Program-made: the position numbers and the translations under genes | Assembly (NCBI GenBank): GCA_006503475.1 | Contig: RSEH01000309.1 | Location: 1 to 50,857, forward strand | DNA: 50,857 bases | DNA from: Stentor roeselii | Lineage: Eukaryota; Ciliophora; Heterotrichea; Heterotrichida; Stentoridae | Direction of reading: 5' to 3' | Shown here: positions 1 through 8,254 of the stretch, piece after piece | Layout: each line of letters begins with the position of its first letter | Numbering within the stretch: position 1 is the first letter of the stretch | Notes under the pieces: generated by a model | Told to the model about the DNA's origin: nothing | The model's database searches: none | Seen by the model: only the letters and a program-made list of their open reading frames with translations

Positions 1-323
1 TTAAATTCCATAGCGGCTTCATCAACTCTTTCTCTATCATTTGAATCAACTACAAAGATAACAGCTTGAATGCCTTCATAATAATACCTCCACAGAGGTC
101 TTATCTTTTCTTGTCCGCCGACATCCCAGATTGTAAAGTTGATGTTTCTGTATTCTATTCGATCTACATTGAAGCCTATTGTAGGAATTGTTGTGACGAG
201 TTCATTTAGTTTGAGTTTGTATAAAATAGTTGTTTTTCCAGCTGCGTCCAGACCGACCATAAGGATTTTCATGTCTTTCATTCCGAAAAGCCGTAACCAG
301 GCTGATGATAGGAGTTGTCCCAT
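1..323 (-). CDS. ARF1: Arf-family small GTPase (5' part, 3' end outside the window)
   Basis: The reverse strand from the ATG at 321-323 is open to the window edge (107 codons) and reads as the N-terminal half of a class I ADP-ribosylation factor. Visible motifs are an N-terminal MGQ with Gly2 for myristoylation, an amphipathic start, the P-loop GLDAAGKT (residues 24-31), the switch I segment PTIGFNV, the WDVGGQ switch II motif (67-72) and the start of VVDSNDRER. Arf proteins recruit coat complexes to Golgi membranes when bound to GTP. The NKxD and SAK guanine-binding motifs would lie beyond base 1. I see no intron in this part. The family is certain; assignment to Arf1 rather than a close Arf paralogue is an inference from the conserved N-terminus. 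Confidence 0.95.
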   Translation of the reverse strand, partial: MGQLLSSAWLRLFGMKDMKILMVGLDAAGKTTILYKLKLNELVTTIPTIGFNVDRIEYRNINFTIWDVGGQEKIRPLWRYYYEGIQAVIFVVDSNDRERVDEAAMEF

Positions 324-1577
324 TTTTGAATTAAACAGATGGGGACAGTATTTATATTGACATTTTTTAGGCTTGATTTTAAAAGAAAATAAAAAATGTC
401 CGAGCTTTTTACCCAAGGGGTAGAATACACTTTAATCTTAGTTTTTCCTTGTAGGAAATGGTTAATTTATTTGAAAGAGATCTAATAGAAAATGAGTAAA
501 TAGATAGTAAGTTTATGATATTTAGTGGTATTTTCACTTTTTATTCTTTGATTAACTTTGAGAATTAGGCTCGTGACAAAGTTGAATTTAAATTTATAAG
601 TAAAGATATTGATAATGAAATATTTTAGCGACTAGTATTATGATCTTTAATCCTTACTAAATCCTATAACTTCAATCATAGTTGTGTAAAAAATTACTTG
701 ATTGAAAGTTTTATCTGTAAAATCTCAACCATTTTATGCTAATTATCTAAGATTTAGATATTTGCAGTTTTTGTATTATTCTAGAAATATTATTATAAAT
801 GATTTGCTTCTTTAATATTAGAAATAGATAAATTTTCTACACAGATTGGATAAATTTTATTGCATGGTGTTATATGCAGTTATAAGACTTTAGAGTATTG
901 TTTTCACTGATTCTTAGTTCAAATATTAAAGATTCTTGCTACAGCTGCAATAATATATTGCTTCCTGACAGAACCAAATAAAATTCCAGATTCATCTTGA
1001 AATTTTAAATCGACTTTCCTAAATTGATTTTGAAAGATGCAAATACCCAAAATAATAGGTACCTTGACATCCCGTAGACATGAAATCGAATCTTAATGAA
1101 AAATTATAATTTGATATAAGGATCTAAACCGGATTTATTGACTGTTCTTTATTTTCTAGTCAAATATGAGTATTATTTTTTCTTACCCAACTCTTTTAAG
1201 TGAAAACACAATCTGATATTAAAGCCAAACTCTTATGAAAAAATCATATATTAAAGCATCTGGATACTGCTCTTTTAATATTTTTTTTTATAGTTGCTAG
1301 TATTAAAGTCTTAATTACACTAAACCATTTTATTATTCTATTGCTTCTCCATAAATCCAAAAAAAATCTTAAAGAATACATTGAAATTAATCTATATAAT
1401 AACTACTAAAATCTTTTCTATCCCAAACATCTACTCCAAAAAATTATAAGCTATATAAAACTACTAAAATCTTATCAATCCCAAACATCTACTCCCAAAA
1501 ATCATAAAACATCAAATAATTCTAAAATCTCTAAAAAAATCACCAACCTCCAAAAAATCCTTAAAAACTCAATAAAT
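324..1577. other. Divergent intergenic region, Arf / CLASP-like gene
   Basis: These 1.25 kb are AT-rich, with stops in all frames and no RNA gene recognised. The region must contain the promoters of the two divergent genes. The last 250 bases before the right-hand ATG are unusually rich in A and C on the + strand and include the 59-bp duplication listed separately. Confidence 0.6.
1392..1508. repeat. 59-bp tandem duplication upstream of the CLASP-like gene
   Basis: Two adjacent copies start at 1392 and 1451 with the string ctatata and share a long core that includes cccaaacatctactcc. They differ by a few substitutions and a small indel. The second copy ends about 70 bp before the ATG at 1578, so the duplicated block sits in the likely promoter or 5' leader. 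Confidence 0.8.
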
Positions 1578-3794
1578 ATGACAGACTGGACCCTTCGATT
1601 GAAATCCCTTCAACAAATCCAAGACTTCATCCAAAAAGAAGACACAACTCTTTCAGTCTTCCAAGAAACCTACAAAAACCTAAACACTCTTCTAACAACC
1701 GAACTAAAAGACATCCGTTCAGCAATCGTGAAAGAGTCAATAAAAGTCCTAACAACAGCATCCAAAAAATTCAGGAATTCATTCGACTCAACAATAGTCC
1801 TTTACATCGACGCTTTATTTTCCTTATCCTGTTCAACAACAAACGCGATTTCAAAGTCAGCATCAGACGGTCTTAAATCCATCTTAGAAAGCATTTATTC
1901 CTCAAAAGTCCTTCTAAAAGTCCTTGAAAACTCTAAACAAAAGACACAATCCGCTCGACTTCTTTCAACTGAACTTGTTTTTTACGCATTGTCTTATTTT
2001 CCCAAGTCAATTCTCGACACAATCGACAATGAATTCCTTCTTCAAACAATAAAATCTTTCATTTGTGACAGCGGAAAAATCAGAGAAGCTGGAAAAGACT
2101 GTTTTTTAGCTTTTGTCGAAAAATACCCTGAAAAAGGTGACAGGATGATCGCTTTAGTCGTTCCTGTCAGTAAAAAACTCGCAGAAGAACTGAAATCTTT
2201 AAGAAAAACTTACGACATCGACCTGGGAACTGAATTTCCTGCAAATGTCGAAATTTCTGAAGAAGAATGGCAGGTCTTTGAAAAGTTGAACGTTTTTGAA
2301 GCTGTAAGACTCGCGGTTTCGACTCCTGTTTTTCAAAGTTCTTCTGAAATTCACCTTGAAAGTCTTCTAGAAAAAGTTGATAGTCCTGTAATGTTTAACT
2401 AGAGTTGGAATACAAGAGAAAAAGCTTTCTTGAAAATTCTTGAAGTCCTTAAAAGTGCAGCGAAAATCAATGAATTAGAAGTCGCTGTAAAAAAAGTAGT
2501 GGAGCATATCAAGGACTCTCATGTGAAAGTCGTTAGTGCTTGCATGGAATGTCTTATTCACATCGCTGAAGACCATTCAATCACCTTAACCAGTTACTTT
2601 CCTGACCTGCTACAAGTGATTTTAGAGATTTCTTTAAATAAAAAAGAAGAACTCAGTGAAAACGCGAATAAAATCCTTGAGAAACTTCTAGGAACCTACC
2701 CTCCAGATGACTTATTAATCCACTTTCTCTCGATATCTTCCAATAAAACTGCAGTAAAATTCGCATTGATTGAAATAGTTCAATATTTACTTGAAGTTTC
2801 TGAAAGTTTCTGTTTTTCCTCTCATAACATGAACCTTTTATGCAAAAAGTTCTCAGGTCTTGTGAGTGAAGGTTCGAAAACAATGATAATTTCCGTAATT
2901 AAAGCTCTTGAAAAAGCTTGCGACAAAAACGTGTTCGGGACTCTTCAGGCCATTCAAGAACTTCCTTATGAGGACCAGGCAGTGGTATTTTCCAAGTAGT
3001 TCAAAAAGTACTGTCAAGACTATTCAAACTTATTGAACGAGATGTTGAAAGGCTACTCGAAAACAATGATCCCGAACACTATTGACGTCATTGAAGAAGT
3101 TGAAGAAGAAGACTTGACAGGCTCGATATTGGAACCTTCAGAACCTGCAGAAGACCTCAGGTCAGCTGAGGAGATTATTTCAAATTTGCAGTACTACCTG
3201 ACGTATTCACTAATCAGCAAAGCTGAGTTAAAATTCGAGAAAATGCAAGAAATTATTCAAATTCTTTTTAAAAGATTAAACCCTGCTCATAATGAAGAGT
3301 CAAAAAAAGCTCTTCGTAGTTTAGCAGTGATTGGAAAGTATTATCGAGGGGAAAAGGTTGGAGTTGAACTTGTCATCGTTCTTAGCAAAGCTCTTGTTTG
3401 GGATAATCAGGGCCTTCTTCATGATTTAGACAATATCTTGAAGAGTGTTGTTGAGAAACTTAATACTGGCTCTGCTGTCATCGGGATTCTTGAAAGTCTT
3501 AAAAAACTTGAACCACCTGCCTTGCAGATAATGATCGAGTACTTGATAAGCATCATTAAAGAAAGAAATAATGTCAGTTTTTTTGGTAAAGAAATCGGAA
3601 TTCGCTTAAAAGATGTAAGAATTAAACAGTTCTTCGCCCATCCTCATCCTGAAGTACGAAAAAATGTTGTCTTGGCTTTAGCAGAGTTACTCGGAAAAAT
3701 GGAAGAAAAACCGTTTTTAGCGATTTTTAATCAAGGTCAGCAGAAGTTAATAGAAATTTATAGAGAAAAACTAGATTCAGCGGAAGATGCTTAA
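1578..3794 (+). CDS. CLASP-like TOG/HEAT-repeat microtubule-associated protein (three exons)
   Basis: Three open segments in one frame are separated only by in-frame TAG codons. Each TAG is the end of a 15-nt GT...AG stretch, so the gene is read as three exons of about 728 codons. The N-terminus (WTLRLKSLQQIQ, then DLRSAIVKES with the spacing of paired TOG helices) resembles the CLASP N-terminal TOG array. A second array starts with SWNTREKAFLKIL just after intron 1. An acidic linker (about residues 340-375) is followed by more HEAT helices ending in HPHPEVRKNVVLALAELL. CLASPs stabilise microtubule plus ends and cortical arrays, which suits a large ciliate with cortical microtubule bundles. 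The protein is shorter than animal CLASPs (about 1,300-1,500 residues). Other TOG proteins such as XMAP215 relatives are less likely. Two further 15-nt in-frame GTA...CAG stretches (3203-3217, 3615-3629) could also be introns. Confidence 0.8.
2388..2402 (+). other. 15-nt spliceosomal intron 1 of the CLASP-like gene
   Basis: The sequence GTAATGTTTAACTAG begins GTA, ends TAG and is exactly 15 nt. It carries the only in-frame stop at this point. Removing it joins KVDSP to SWNTREKAF in frame, giving a standard TOG helix start with the conserved Trp. Tiny introns of 15-16 nt are known from Stentor and other heterotrichs. Confidence 0.93.
2985..2999 (+). other. 15-nt spliceosomal intron 2 of the CLASP-like gene
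   Basis: The sequence GTATTTTCCAAGTAG is 15 nt with GTA and TAG ends and contains the in-frame stop. Its removal restores ...EDQAV-FKKYCQDYS in the same frame. Same logic and length as intron 1. Confidence 0.9.
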
Positions 3795-3819
3795 GTAAGT
3801 TATTTCTATTTGTTGCTAT

Positions 3820-4545
3820 TTAAACCATTTCGTAGTTTTTCGTTGTTCCTGAACTTTTTCCTGTCAAGTCCTTCACTTTTCCAGTCAGATTTCCAAGACC
3901 TTCTTGAGCCTTCTCAGCTGCGCCTTGCCAGAAGTCCCGGAAAGGAAAAGTGATTTCGTTGTTTATGAAATAATGACGAGCGAATCCGAGGGCAGCTAAA
4001 ATGACGAAAAGTCCTGAAAGTATCCAAAACCAGGCCCTGGAGGCTTTAACAGGGCATCCATATAGACTTTTCTTGGAGATACCGACTACACAGTAGTTAT
4101 TATAAGAAGACTCTTGGATAGCCCAGTCACCTTCTTTTTCACTGCAGGTTAGATCAAAGTAAATTCTTCTGTTTGATATCTGGTTGTTTTCAAAGCAAAC
4201 ATCTCCTCCGGTGAAGGTGATGCGGATCCCATCAGGCTTTTTCTCGACTTTTTGCATTCCTTTTCTGCCGAGAATACTGCAGCTGGCCATCCAGCCATCA
4301 GCAAAGACAATAGTTTCACTCGCAGTAACCAGTTGGCCAGAGCATGTATCAGGTAGTTCATTTTCAAAGTTGAAGCTATAAGTCGAAGGTGTAAACGGGT
4401 TAGCATAGTCAATAATTTCATTGTAATCATTAGTCCCCCTCTTCAGCTTTCCCCAGTCATATACCAGGCCACTTCCGGGATCAGTCCAAGTTGTATCAGC
4501 AGAGACCTGCGCTAGTCGTTGCAAGTAAAAAATGAGAAAAATCAT
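3820..4545 (-). CDS. MRH-domain type I membrane protein (Atg27 / mannose-6-phosphate-receptor-like)
   Basis: A 241-residue protein. A short hydrophobic signal sequence (1-16) is followed by a luminal domain with six cysteines (68, 89, 117, 134, 152, 164). The core FTGGDVC...RRIYFDLTC is the signature of mannose-6-phosphate-receptor-homology domains. A single membrane helix (about 171-190) leads to a 50-residue cytosolic tail ending in YEMV, a Y-x-x-hydrophobic sorting signal. Such proteins cycle between Golgi, endosomes and vacuole; Atg27 helps deliver membrane for autophagy, and M6P receptors carry hydrolases. I cannot tell which applies, because sugar-binding residues are not clear. The ATG lies only 12 nt downstream of the stop of the bL12 gene and in the same frame. 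The 3' end converges on the CLASP-like gene with a 25-bp gap. Confidence 0.8.
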   Translation of the reverse strand: MIFLIFYLQRLAQVSADTTWTDPGSGLVYDWGKLKRGTNDYNEIIDYANPFTPSTYSFNFENELPDTCSGQLVTASETIVFADGWMASCSILGRKGMQKVEKKPDGIRITFTGGDVCFENNQISNRRIYFDLTCSEKEGDWAIQESSYNNYCVVGISKKSLYGCPVKASRAWFWILSGLFVILAALGFARHYFINNEITFPFRDFWQGAAEKAQEGLGNLTGKVKDLTGKSSGTTKNYEMV

Positions 4546-4557
4546 TATAATTCTTAA

Positions 4558-5262
4558 CTATTGGAACTCCACCTGTCCCCCTGCAGCGAGTAGAGCTTCA
4601 TGAATTTTTCCATGAGATTCTTTACTGACACTTTTAAAAAGCACGACAGGACCTTTAGCGACTTCCTCAACTTTTTCTTTAGACTCTTTCAGTCCAAGTC
4701 CAAGAATATCCTTCACTGCTTTAATAAACTTCACTTTCGCACTAGGGTCGAAACTGACAAGTACCAAGTTGTAACTTGATTTTTCGAAGACTCTCGTTGT
4801 TTCTTCTACTTTCACCTCTTCTTCAATCACCTGCTTCACCACCCCGTGTTCTGAAAGCTTTGAAATCAAATCAAAAGAAGAAGAGACTTGCCCGAGACCT
4901 GGAACTTCCTGACCCTTTGAAATTGTATGGCTCGCTGATGACGGTCTTGAGAATATCGGCCAGTCGTAGGAAAGCTGATCAGAGGACTGGACTGATTTTT
5001 TTAAGGTGATTATTTCGAATGTGTTCATTTTTAGGACCTGGTCGTGAATTAAATCTAATTTTTCTAGCTGCTCTGATGAAAAAGAAGATTTTGAGTCACG
5101 GATTTTTTGTTGGTAGTCTTGGGTGAAACGCTGTTGGAATAAGGCTTCTAACTCTTGGAGCTTTGATTGACGATCGGAATCTGGAAGGTGTGAAAGGTTG
5201 GGAATTGAGAAAAAAAGACTGCGGTGGAAGAGTTTGAGCATTTTATTATGAATGGAAATCAT
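4558..5262 (-). CDS. MRPL12: Mitochondrial large-subunit ribosomal protein bL12m
   Basis: The last 75 residues match the bL7/L12 C-terminal domain that recruits translation factors: a YNLVLVSFD strand, the helix KFIKAVKDILGLGLKESKEKVEE, a valine-rich PVVLFKSVSK segment, and the final helix and strand LLAAGGQVEFQ. The first 30 residues are rich in Phe, Leu, Lys, Arg and His without acids, as in a mitochondrial presequence. A variable hinge lies between. At 234 residues it is longer than bacterial L12 (about 120) but normal for MRPL12 of protists. The start may be the ATG at 5262 or the one seven codons later (5241), which gives the cleaner presequence MLKLFHRSLFFS. The C-terminal strand ends where L12 normally ends, so the TAG stop is trusted even though it closes a 15-nt GT...AG string. 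Confidence 0.9.
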   Translation of the reverse strand: MISIHNKMLKLFHRSLFFSIPNLSHLPDSDRQSKLQELEALFQQRFTQDYQQKIRDSKSSFSSEQLEKLDLIHDQVLKMNTFEIITLKKSVQSSDQLSYDWPIFSRPSSASHTISKGQEVPGLGQVSSSFDLISKLSEHGVVKQVIEEEVKVEETTRVFEKSSYNLVLVSFDPSAKVKFIKAVKDILGLGLKESKEKVEEVAKGPVVLFKSVSKESHGKIHEALLAAGGQVEFQ

Positions 5263-5549
5263 GGAATTTGATTAGTTGGGAGGTTTGAGCGAGAATCAAG
5301 TGATTGTTTAAAGGTTTTGAAGGAATTTTATGGATTTTTTTAGATTTGATTTCAGAGGTTTTTTTGTTTTTCATTTAAGAGATGATAACTTTGATCAATT
5401 TAATAGTTTTCAAGTCATTATTTTCTTTAACTTTTCCTTGAAAATTCTTTTAACAATAAAAATTTTGAATTTCATTAAAAATTTACTTGACCAATTAAGT
5501 GAATCAGTCTTTCGAATAGCTTTATATAAATTACTAGATAATAAACTTA

Positions 5550-6317
5550 ATGGAGCCAAACAATTCTTTAGAAAGTCTAAAACAATCAAGTCCAAAAGAA
5601 AACTCAATTGACCGTCGTAAGTTGCAGCTTACTATAGACAAGCTTTATAAAAAAAATTATAACAAACTTGATCCAAATTCATTCAAATATCTTGAGTTTC
5701 AAAGCTTTCATCACGCGACTCCGAAAGAACTGCCTTTCATGCCGAAGCCGCTGAAGTCGAAAGATAAGACTTTTGAGTACTTAAAAAAAAATCATGTCTC
5801 ATTGAAACAAGGGTTGCATATCTGTGAACTTCCAAAGTCACCTTGGGGTTGTCATCGAGCTTACAACGAAAATCAGGAATTTTGCAAGAATCACTTCAAA
5901 AAAGGAAATGAAGACGACTCTCAGATGAATTCTTACAATAAAAAACTCAGACTATACAAGAAAATCGTGAATCAGGTAAAAAATAAAGATATTGTAAGGA
6001 CTTTAGATTATCAGGCAGATACTTTTATGCTGAAAACTCCTTCAGGAAACATGTACTGCAACAAGGAAAAAGATGTTGAGCAGATGTACGAAAGAGTAAA
6101 TCAAAAATTCAGAAGAATCAGGCTTTTTACCTTTGAAAATACTGAAGATGTAAAAAAAGTTGTAGAAAAAAGCTTTTTGAAGAATGGGAAAAGGGTGAAA
6201 TCGAGTGAAGTCACGAATAGACTGTATACTCCTTATCCTAAACCTGAGAAGTTTAGCTATATTACTGAAAAGTATAAAGAATTGTGGGTTCAGGATGAAT
6301 CGGTGAAAGAATTGTAA
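5550..6317 (+). CDS. Unrecognised basic protein
   Basis: A 255-residue, lysine-rich protein with no domain I recognise. A central segment, CELPKSPWGCHRAYNEN, holds two cysteines and two histidines within about 30 residues (LHICELP...GCHRAY...FCKNHF), which could be a small metal site. The C-terminal third has Tyr/Pro motifs such as LYTPYPKPEKFSYI. No signal peptide or membrane segment is visible. Its start is 287 bp from the divergent bL12 start. The codon usage looks normal and the reading frame is intact, so the gene is probably real. It may be a ciliate-specific cytoskeletal or basal-body protein, but that is a guess from its composition. Confidence 0.6.
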   Translation: MEPNNSLESLKQSSPKENSIDRRKLQLTIDKLYKKNYNKLDPNSFKYLEFQSFHHATPKELPFMPKPLKSKDKTFEYLKKNHVSLKQGLHICELPKSPWGCHRAYNENQEFCKNHFKKGNEDDSQMNSYNKKLRLYKKIVNQVKNKDIVRTLDYQADTFMLKTPSGNMYCNKEKDVEQMYERVNQKFRRIRLFTFENTEDVKKVVEKSFLKNGKRVKSSEVTNRLYTPYPKPEKFSYITEKYKELWVQDESVKEL

Positions 6318-6492
6318 CTACTTGTGTAATTTTTAATAGGTTTATTCAATGGTCGCGGTTCATAGCTTTTTAGCTATTAGAGGAGATGTAAATTTGATAA
6401 ACTGTGAAACAAGCATTAAAATAAATCAAGACATAAAGTCAATCCTATATTAAAAAAGTAACTTAATCTTATACTTCCATATTCCCTTTCCA

Positions 6493-7143
6493 ATGAACGT
6501 CCCAGCAAAAATAAGAGAAATCTACTTGACCCCTGACAAGTCAATCCAAATCTCAGACCAGGTGTTTTTCCAAACAGGAGACGACGGAGTTCATCAATGG
6601 GAATCAGGTATAGTTCTATCCCGTTACCTTCTTTCCCTGTCTCCTTCAGGATCATTACTAGAGTTAGGGAGTGGTTCAGGCCTAGTGGGAATAACATGCA
6701 AGAAGTTCACAAGTCTCAACCCCGTAGTTTTAACTGATTTCAACACAAGAGTCTTAGAAAACATGTCAATAAACTTATCAAGAAACTCAGTTTCCGCCAC
6801 AATCCTTTCATTAGACTGGCGCGATCCTTCCACTTACACCCAACCCGCAGACTATGTAGTTGGAAGTGACTTGATCTACGACGGCGCCCCTATTTCAGAA
6901 CTGGTCACTTGTCTTAAGGCACATTTAAACCCTAATGGAAAGATATTTATTGTCATGCCTGATAAGAGAAAAATGACTCCTGTTTTCTTGAAAACCGCAG
7001 GTGAAAGAGGATTAGTTGTTCAAAGTGAAGAACTGGGTGACTGGTTCGTGTCTAGTCCTCATATTGATAGTCGTAAAGGGTTTCAAGAGTTTGCGGAATT
7101 GACGATGAGAAAATATATTTTGTATACACTAAGTGAAGCTTAA
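6493..7143 (+). CDS. Family-16 (METTL21/EEF2KMT-type) protein methyltransferase
   Basis: A 216-residue Rossmann-type SAM methyltransferase. It shows motif I ELGSGSGLVG (57-66), the acidic post-I residue in VVLTDF (D82), VLENMSINLS, and the LDW motif (108-110) usual in this family. The SDLIYD string (125-130) matches the family-16 DxxY motif. An upstream Trp-Glu-Ser-Gly (36-39) matches the conserved W-x-S-G lead of METTL21/FAM86 enzymes. Members methylate lysines of chaperones, eEF1A or eEF2. Which substrate applies here cannot be read from the sequence. The gene converges on the dihydrouridine synthase with a 66-bp gap, and its stop codon lies inside a 39-bp duplication. Confidence 0.85.
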   Translation: MNVPAKIREIYLTPDKSIQISDQVFFQTGDDGVHQWESGIVLSRYLLSLSPSGSLLELGSGSGLVGITCKKFTSLNPVVLTDFNTRVLENMSINLSRNSVSATILSLDWRDPSTYTQPADYVVGSDLIYDGAPISELVTCLKAHLNPNGKIFIVMPDKRKMTPVFLKTAGERGLVVQSEELGDWFVSSPHIDSRKGFQEFAELTMRKYILYTLSEA

Positions 7144-7217
7144 GACTAATGATATCAAAAGTTTTTATTAATTAATGCTTAAGCCTAATGATATCAAAAA
7201 GGTTTTATTTTAATTAC
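7138..7217. repeat. 39-bp tandem duplication between two convergent genes
   Basis: Copies begin at 7138 and 7177, each starting with gcttaag and containing ctaatgatatcaaaa. The first copy includes the last codon and TAA stop of the methyltransferase gene. The second runs into the last codons of the dihydrouridine synthase on the other strand. The whole gap between the genes is therefore made of this duplication. Confidence 0.8.
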
Positions 7218-8214
7218 ATGCGTTTAGTACTTCCGGGTTCACTTTTTCCATGATCTCGAGGATATATTCAATCACAGATGAAAACGATAGTGTCTTATCC
7301 TGCACCTTTTTATTAAGTTCTGCTCTATAAACCGCATTTCCCTTCTGATTTTTAAACAACGGAGTAATCGGTTTGCTCATCAAGACTTTATTACTTTTTC
7401 CAATATTTTCCTGTATCTCTTCACAAGCTGCTGCATATTGAACCAGTATATCTTTACGAGAATGAATATTATCTTCTTCCTGATAATAAAGACTATCAAT
7501 ATTTCTAAAGAAAAAAGGGTCTTCATAACTAAGACGTCCAATCATGACTCCAAGTCCTCGATTCAGATTTTCTTGAATCATATTATGTGAAACAATTCCT
7601 CCATTTATATGAAAACGAGTTGAAGGAAAGTCTCTTTGCAAGTCATAAACCCAGGAATAATTCAAAGGCGGCACTGTCCGATTTTCCGCAGGACTCAAGC
7701 CATTCAAATAAGCTTTTCTCGCATGAATAACAAACTCATCAACACCTGATTTTTTCACAGTGTCAATAAACTCAAATAACTCTTCATATGAATCACGGTC
7801 GTCGACTCCGAGTCGACATTTGACTGTCAAGGGAATTGAAAGTTTTCTCTTCATTTCACTACAAAGCTGAAAAACACTTTCAGGGTTTAACATCAGACAA
7901 GCTCCGAATGAACCTTCTTTTACTTTTCCACTTGGACATCCGCAGTTTAAGTTGATTTCAGAGTAACCCAGGGACTCTAGGATTTGAGCTGAATGACTTA
8001 GGGATGATGGATTTGAACCACCCAGTTGAGCTACTATTGGATGCTCGTTGTTGTGAATGTAGAGGGATTTTAAGTCGAAATTATCTCTTGAGATACCTGA
8101 GGCTGATAACATTTCTGTGTAGATTTTGGTGTTTCTGCTTAGGATTCTCATTAGTTGTCTGAAGTACACAGTGGATATGTCCACCATCGGAGCGATTGAG
8201 ATTTCTTTTTTCAT
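7210..8214 (-). CDS. dusA: tRNA-dihydrouridine synthase, DusA type
   Basis: A 334-residue flavoenzyme that reduces uridine in the tRNA D-loop with NADPH. It shows the FMN-barrel start SIAPMVDIS, the substrate loop YTEMLSASG, AQLGG (62-66), and the catalytic-loop motif NLNCGCPSGKVKEGSFGACLM with Cys93 as the expected acid. Also present are VKCRLGVDD with Lys132, FVIHARKAYLNGLSP with His164, INGGI and the phosphate-binding GVMIGR. The LNGLSPAENR and FGACLM strings are hallmarks of the bacterial DusA (U20/U20a) branch rather than of eukaryotic Dus1-4. There is no targeting presequence before the barrel. Length is normal for DusA. It is transcribed divergently from Sec23 with 40 bp between the two ATGs. 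Confidence 0.92.
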   Translation of the reverse strand: MKKEISIAPMVDISTVYFRQLMRILSRNTKIYTEMLSASGISRDNFDLKSLYIHNNEHPIVAQLGGSNPSSLSHSAQILESLGYSEINLNCGCPSGKVKEGSFGACLMLNPESVFQLCSEMKRKLSIPLTVKCRLGVDDRDSYEELFEFIDTVKKSGVDEFVIHARKAYLNGLSPAENRTVPPLNYSWVYDLQRDFPSTRFHINGGIVSHNMIQENLNRGLGVMIGRLSYEDPFFFRNIDSLYYQEEDNIHSRKDILVQYAAACEEIQENIGKSNKVLMSKPITPLFKNQKGNAVYRAELNKKVQDKTLSFSSVIEYILEIMEKVNPEVLNACN

Positions 8215-8254
8215 TTTTTAAGTGAAGATTGAGATTGAATGGTTTAATGAATAA

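Noticed and set aside
2400-2999. TAG read as an amino acid (recoded stop) in the CLASP-like gene
   Set aside because: Both TAG codons are the ends of 15-nt GT...AG strings, other genes end in TAG, and the same 15-nt pattern with TAA occurs in the dynein gene. Introns explain all cases without recoding.
4558-4572. A 15-nt intron fusing bL12m to the MRH protein
   Set aside because: The string starts GTG instead of GTA, the L12 fold ends exactly at the stop, and the fused product would have conflicting targeting. Kept as a finding about the tight gap only.
5330-5611. Phe-rich overlapping frames at 5330-5611 (both strands)
   Set aside because: Low complexity, overlapping the start of the gene at 5550, and without a plausible homologue pattern.
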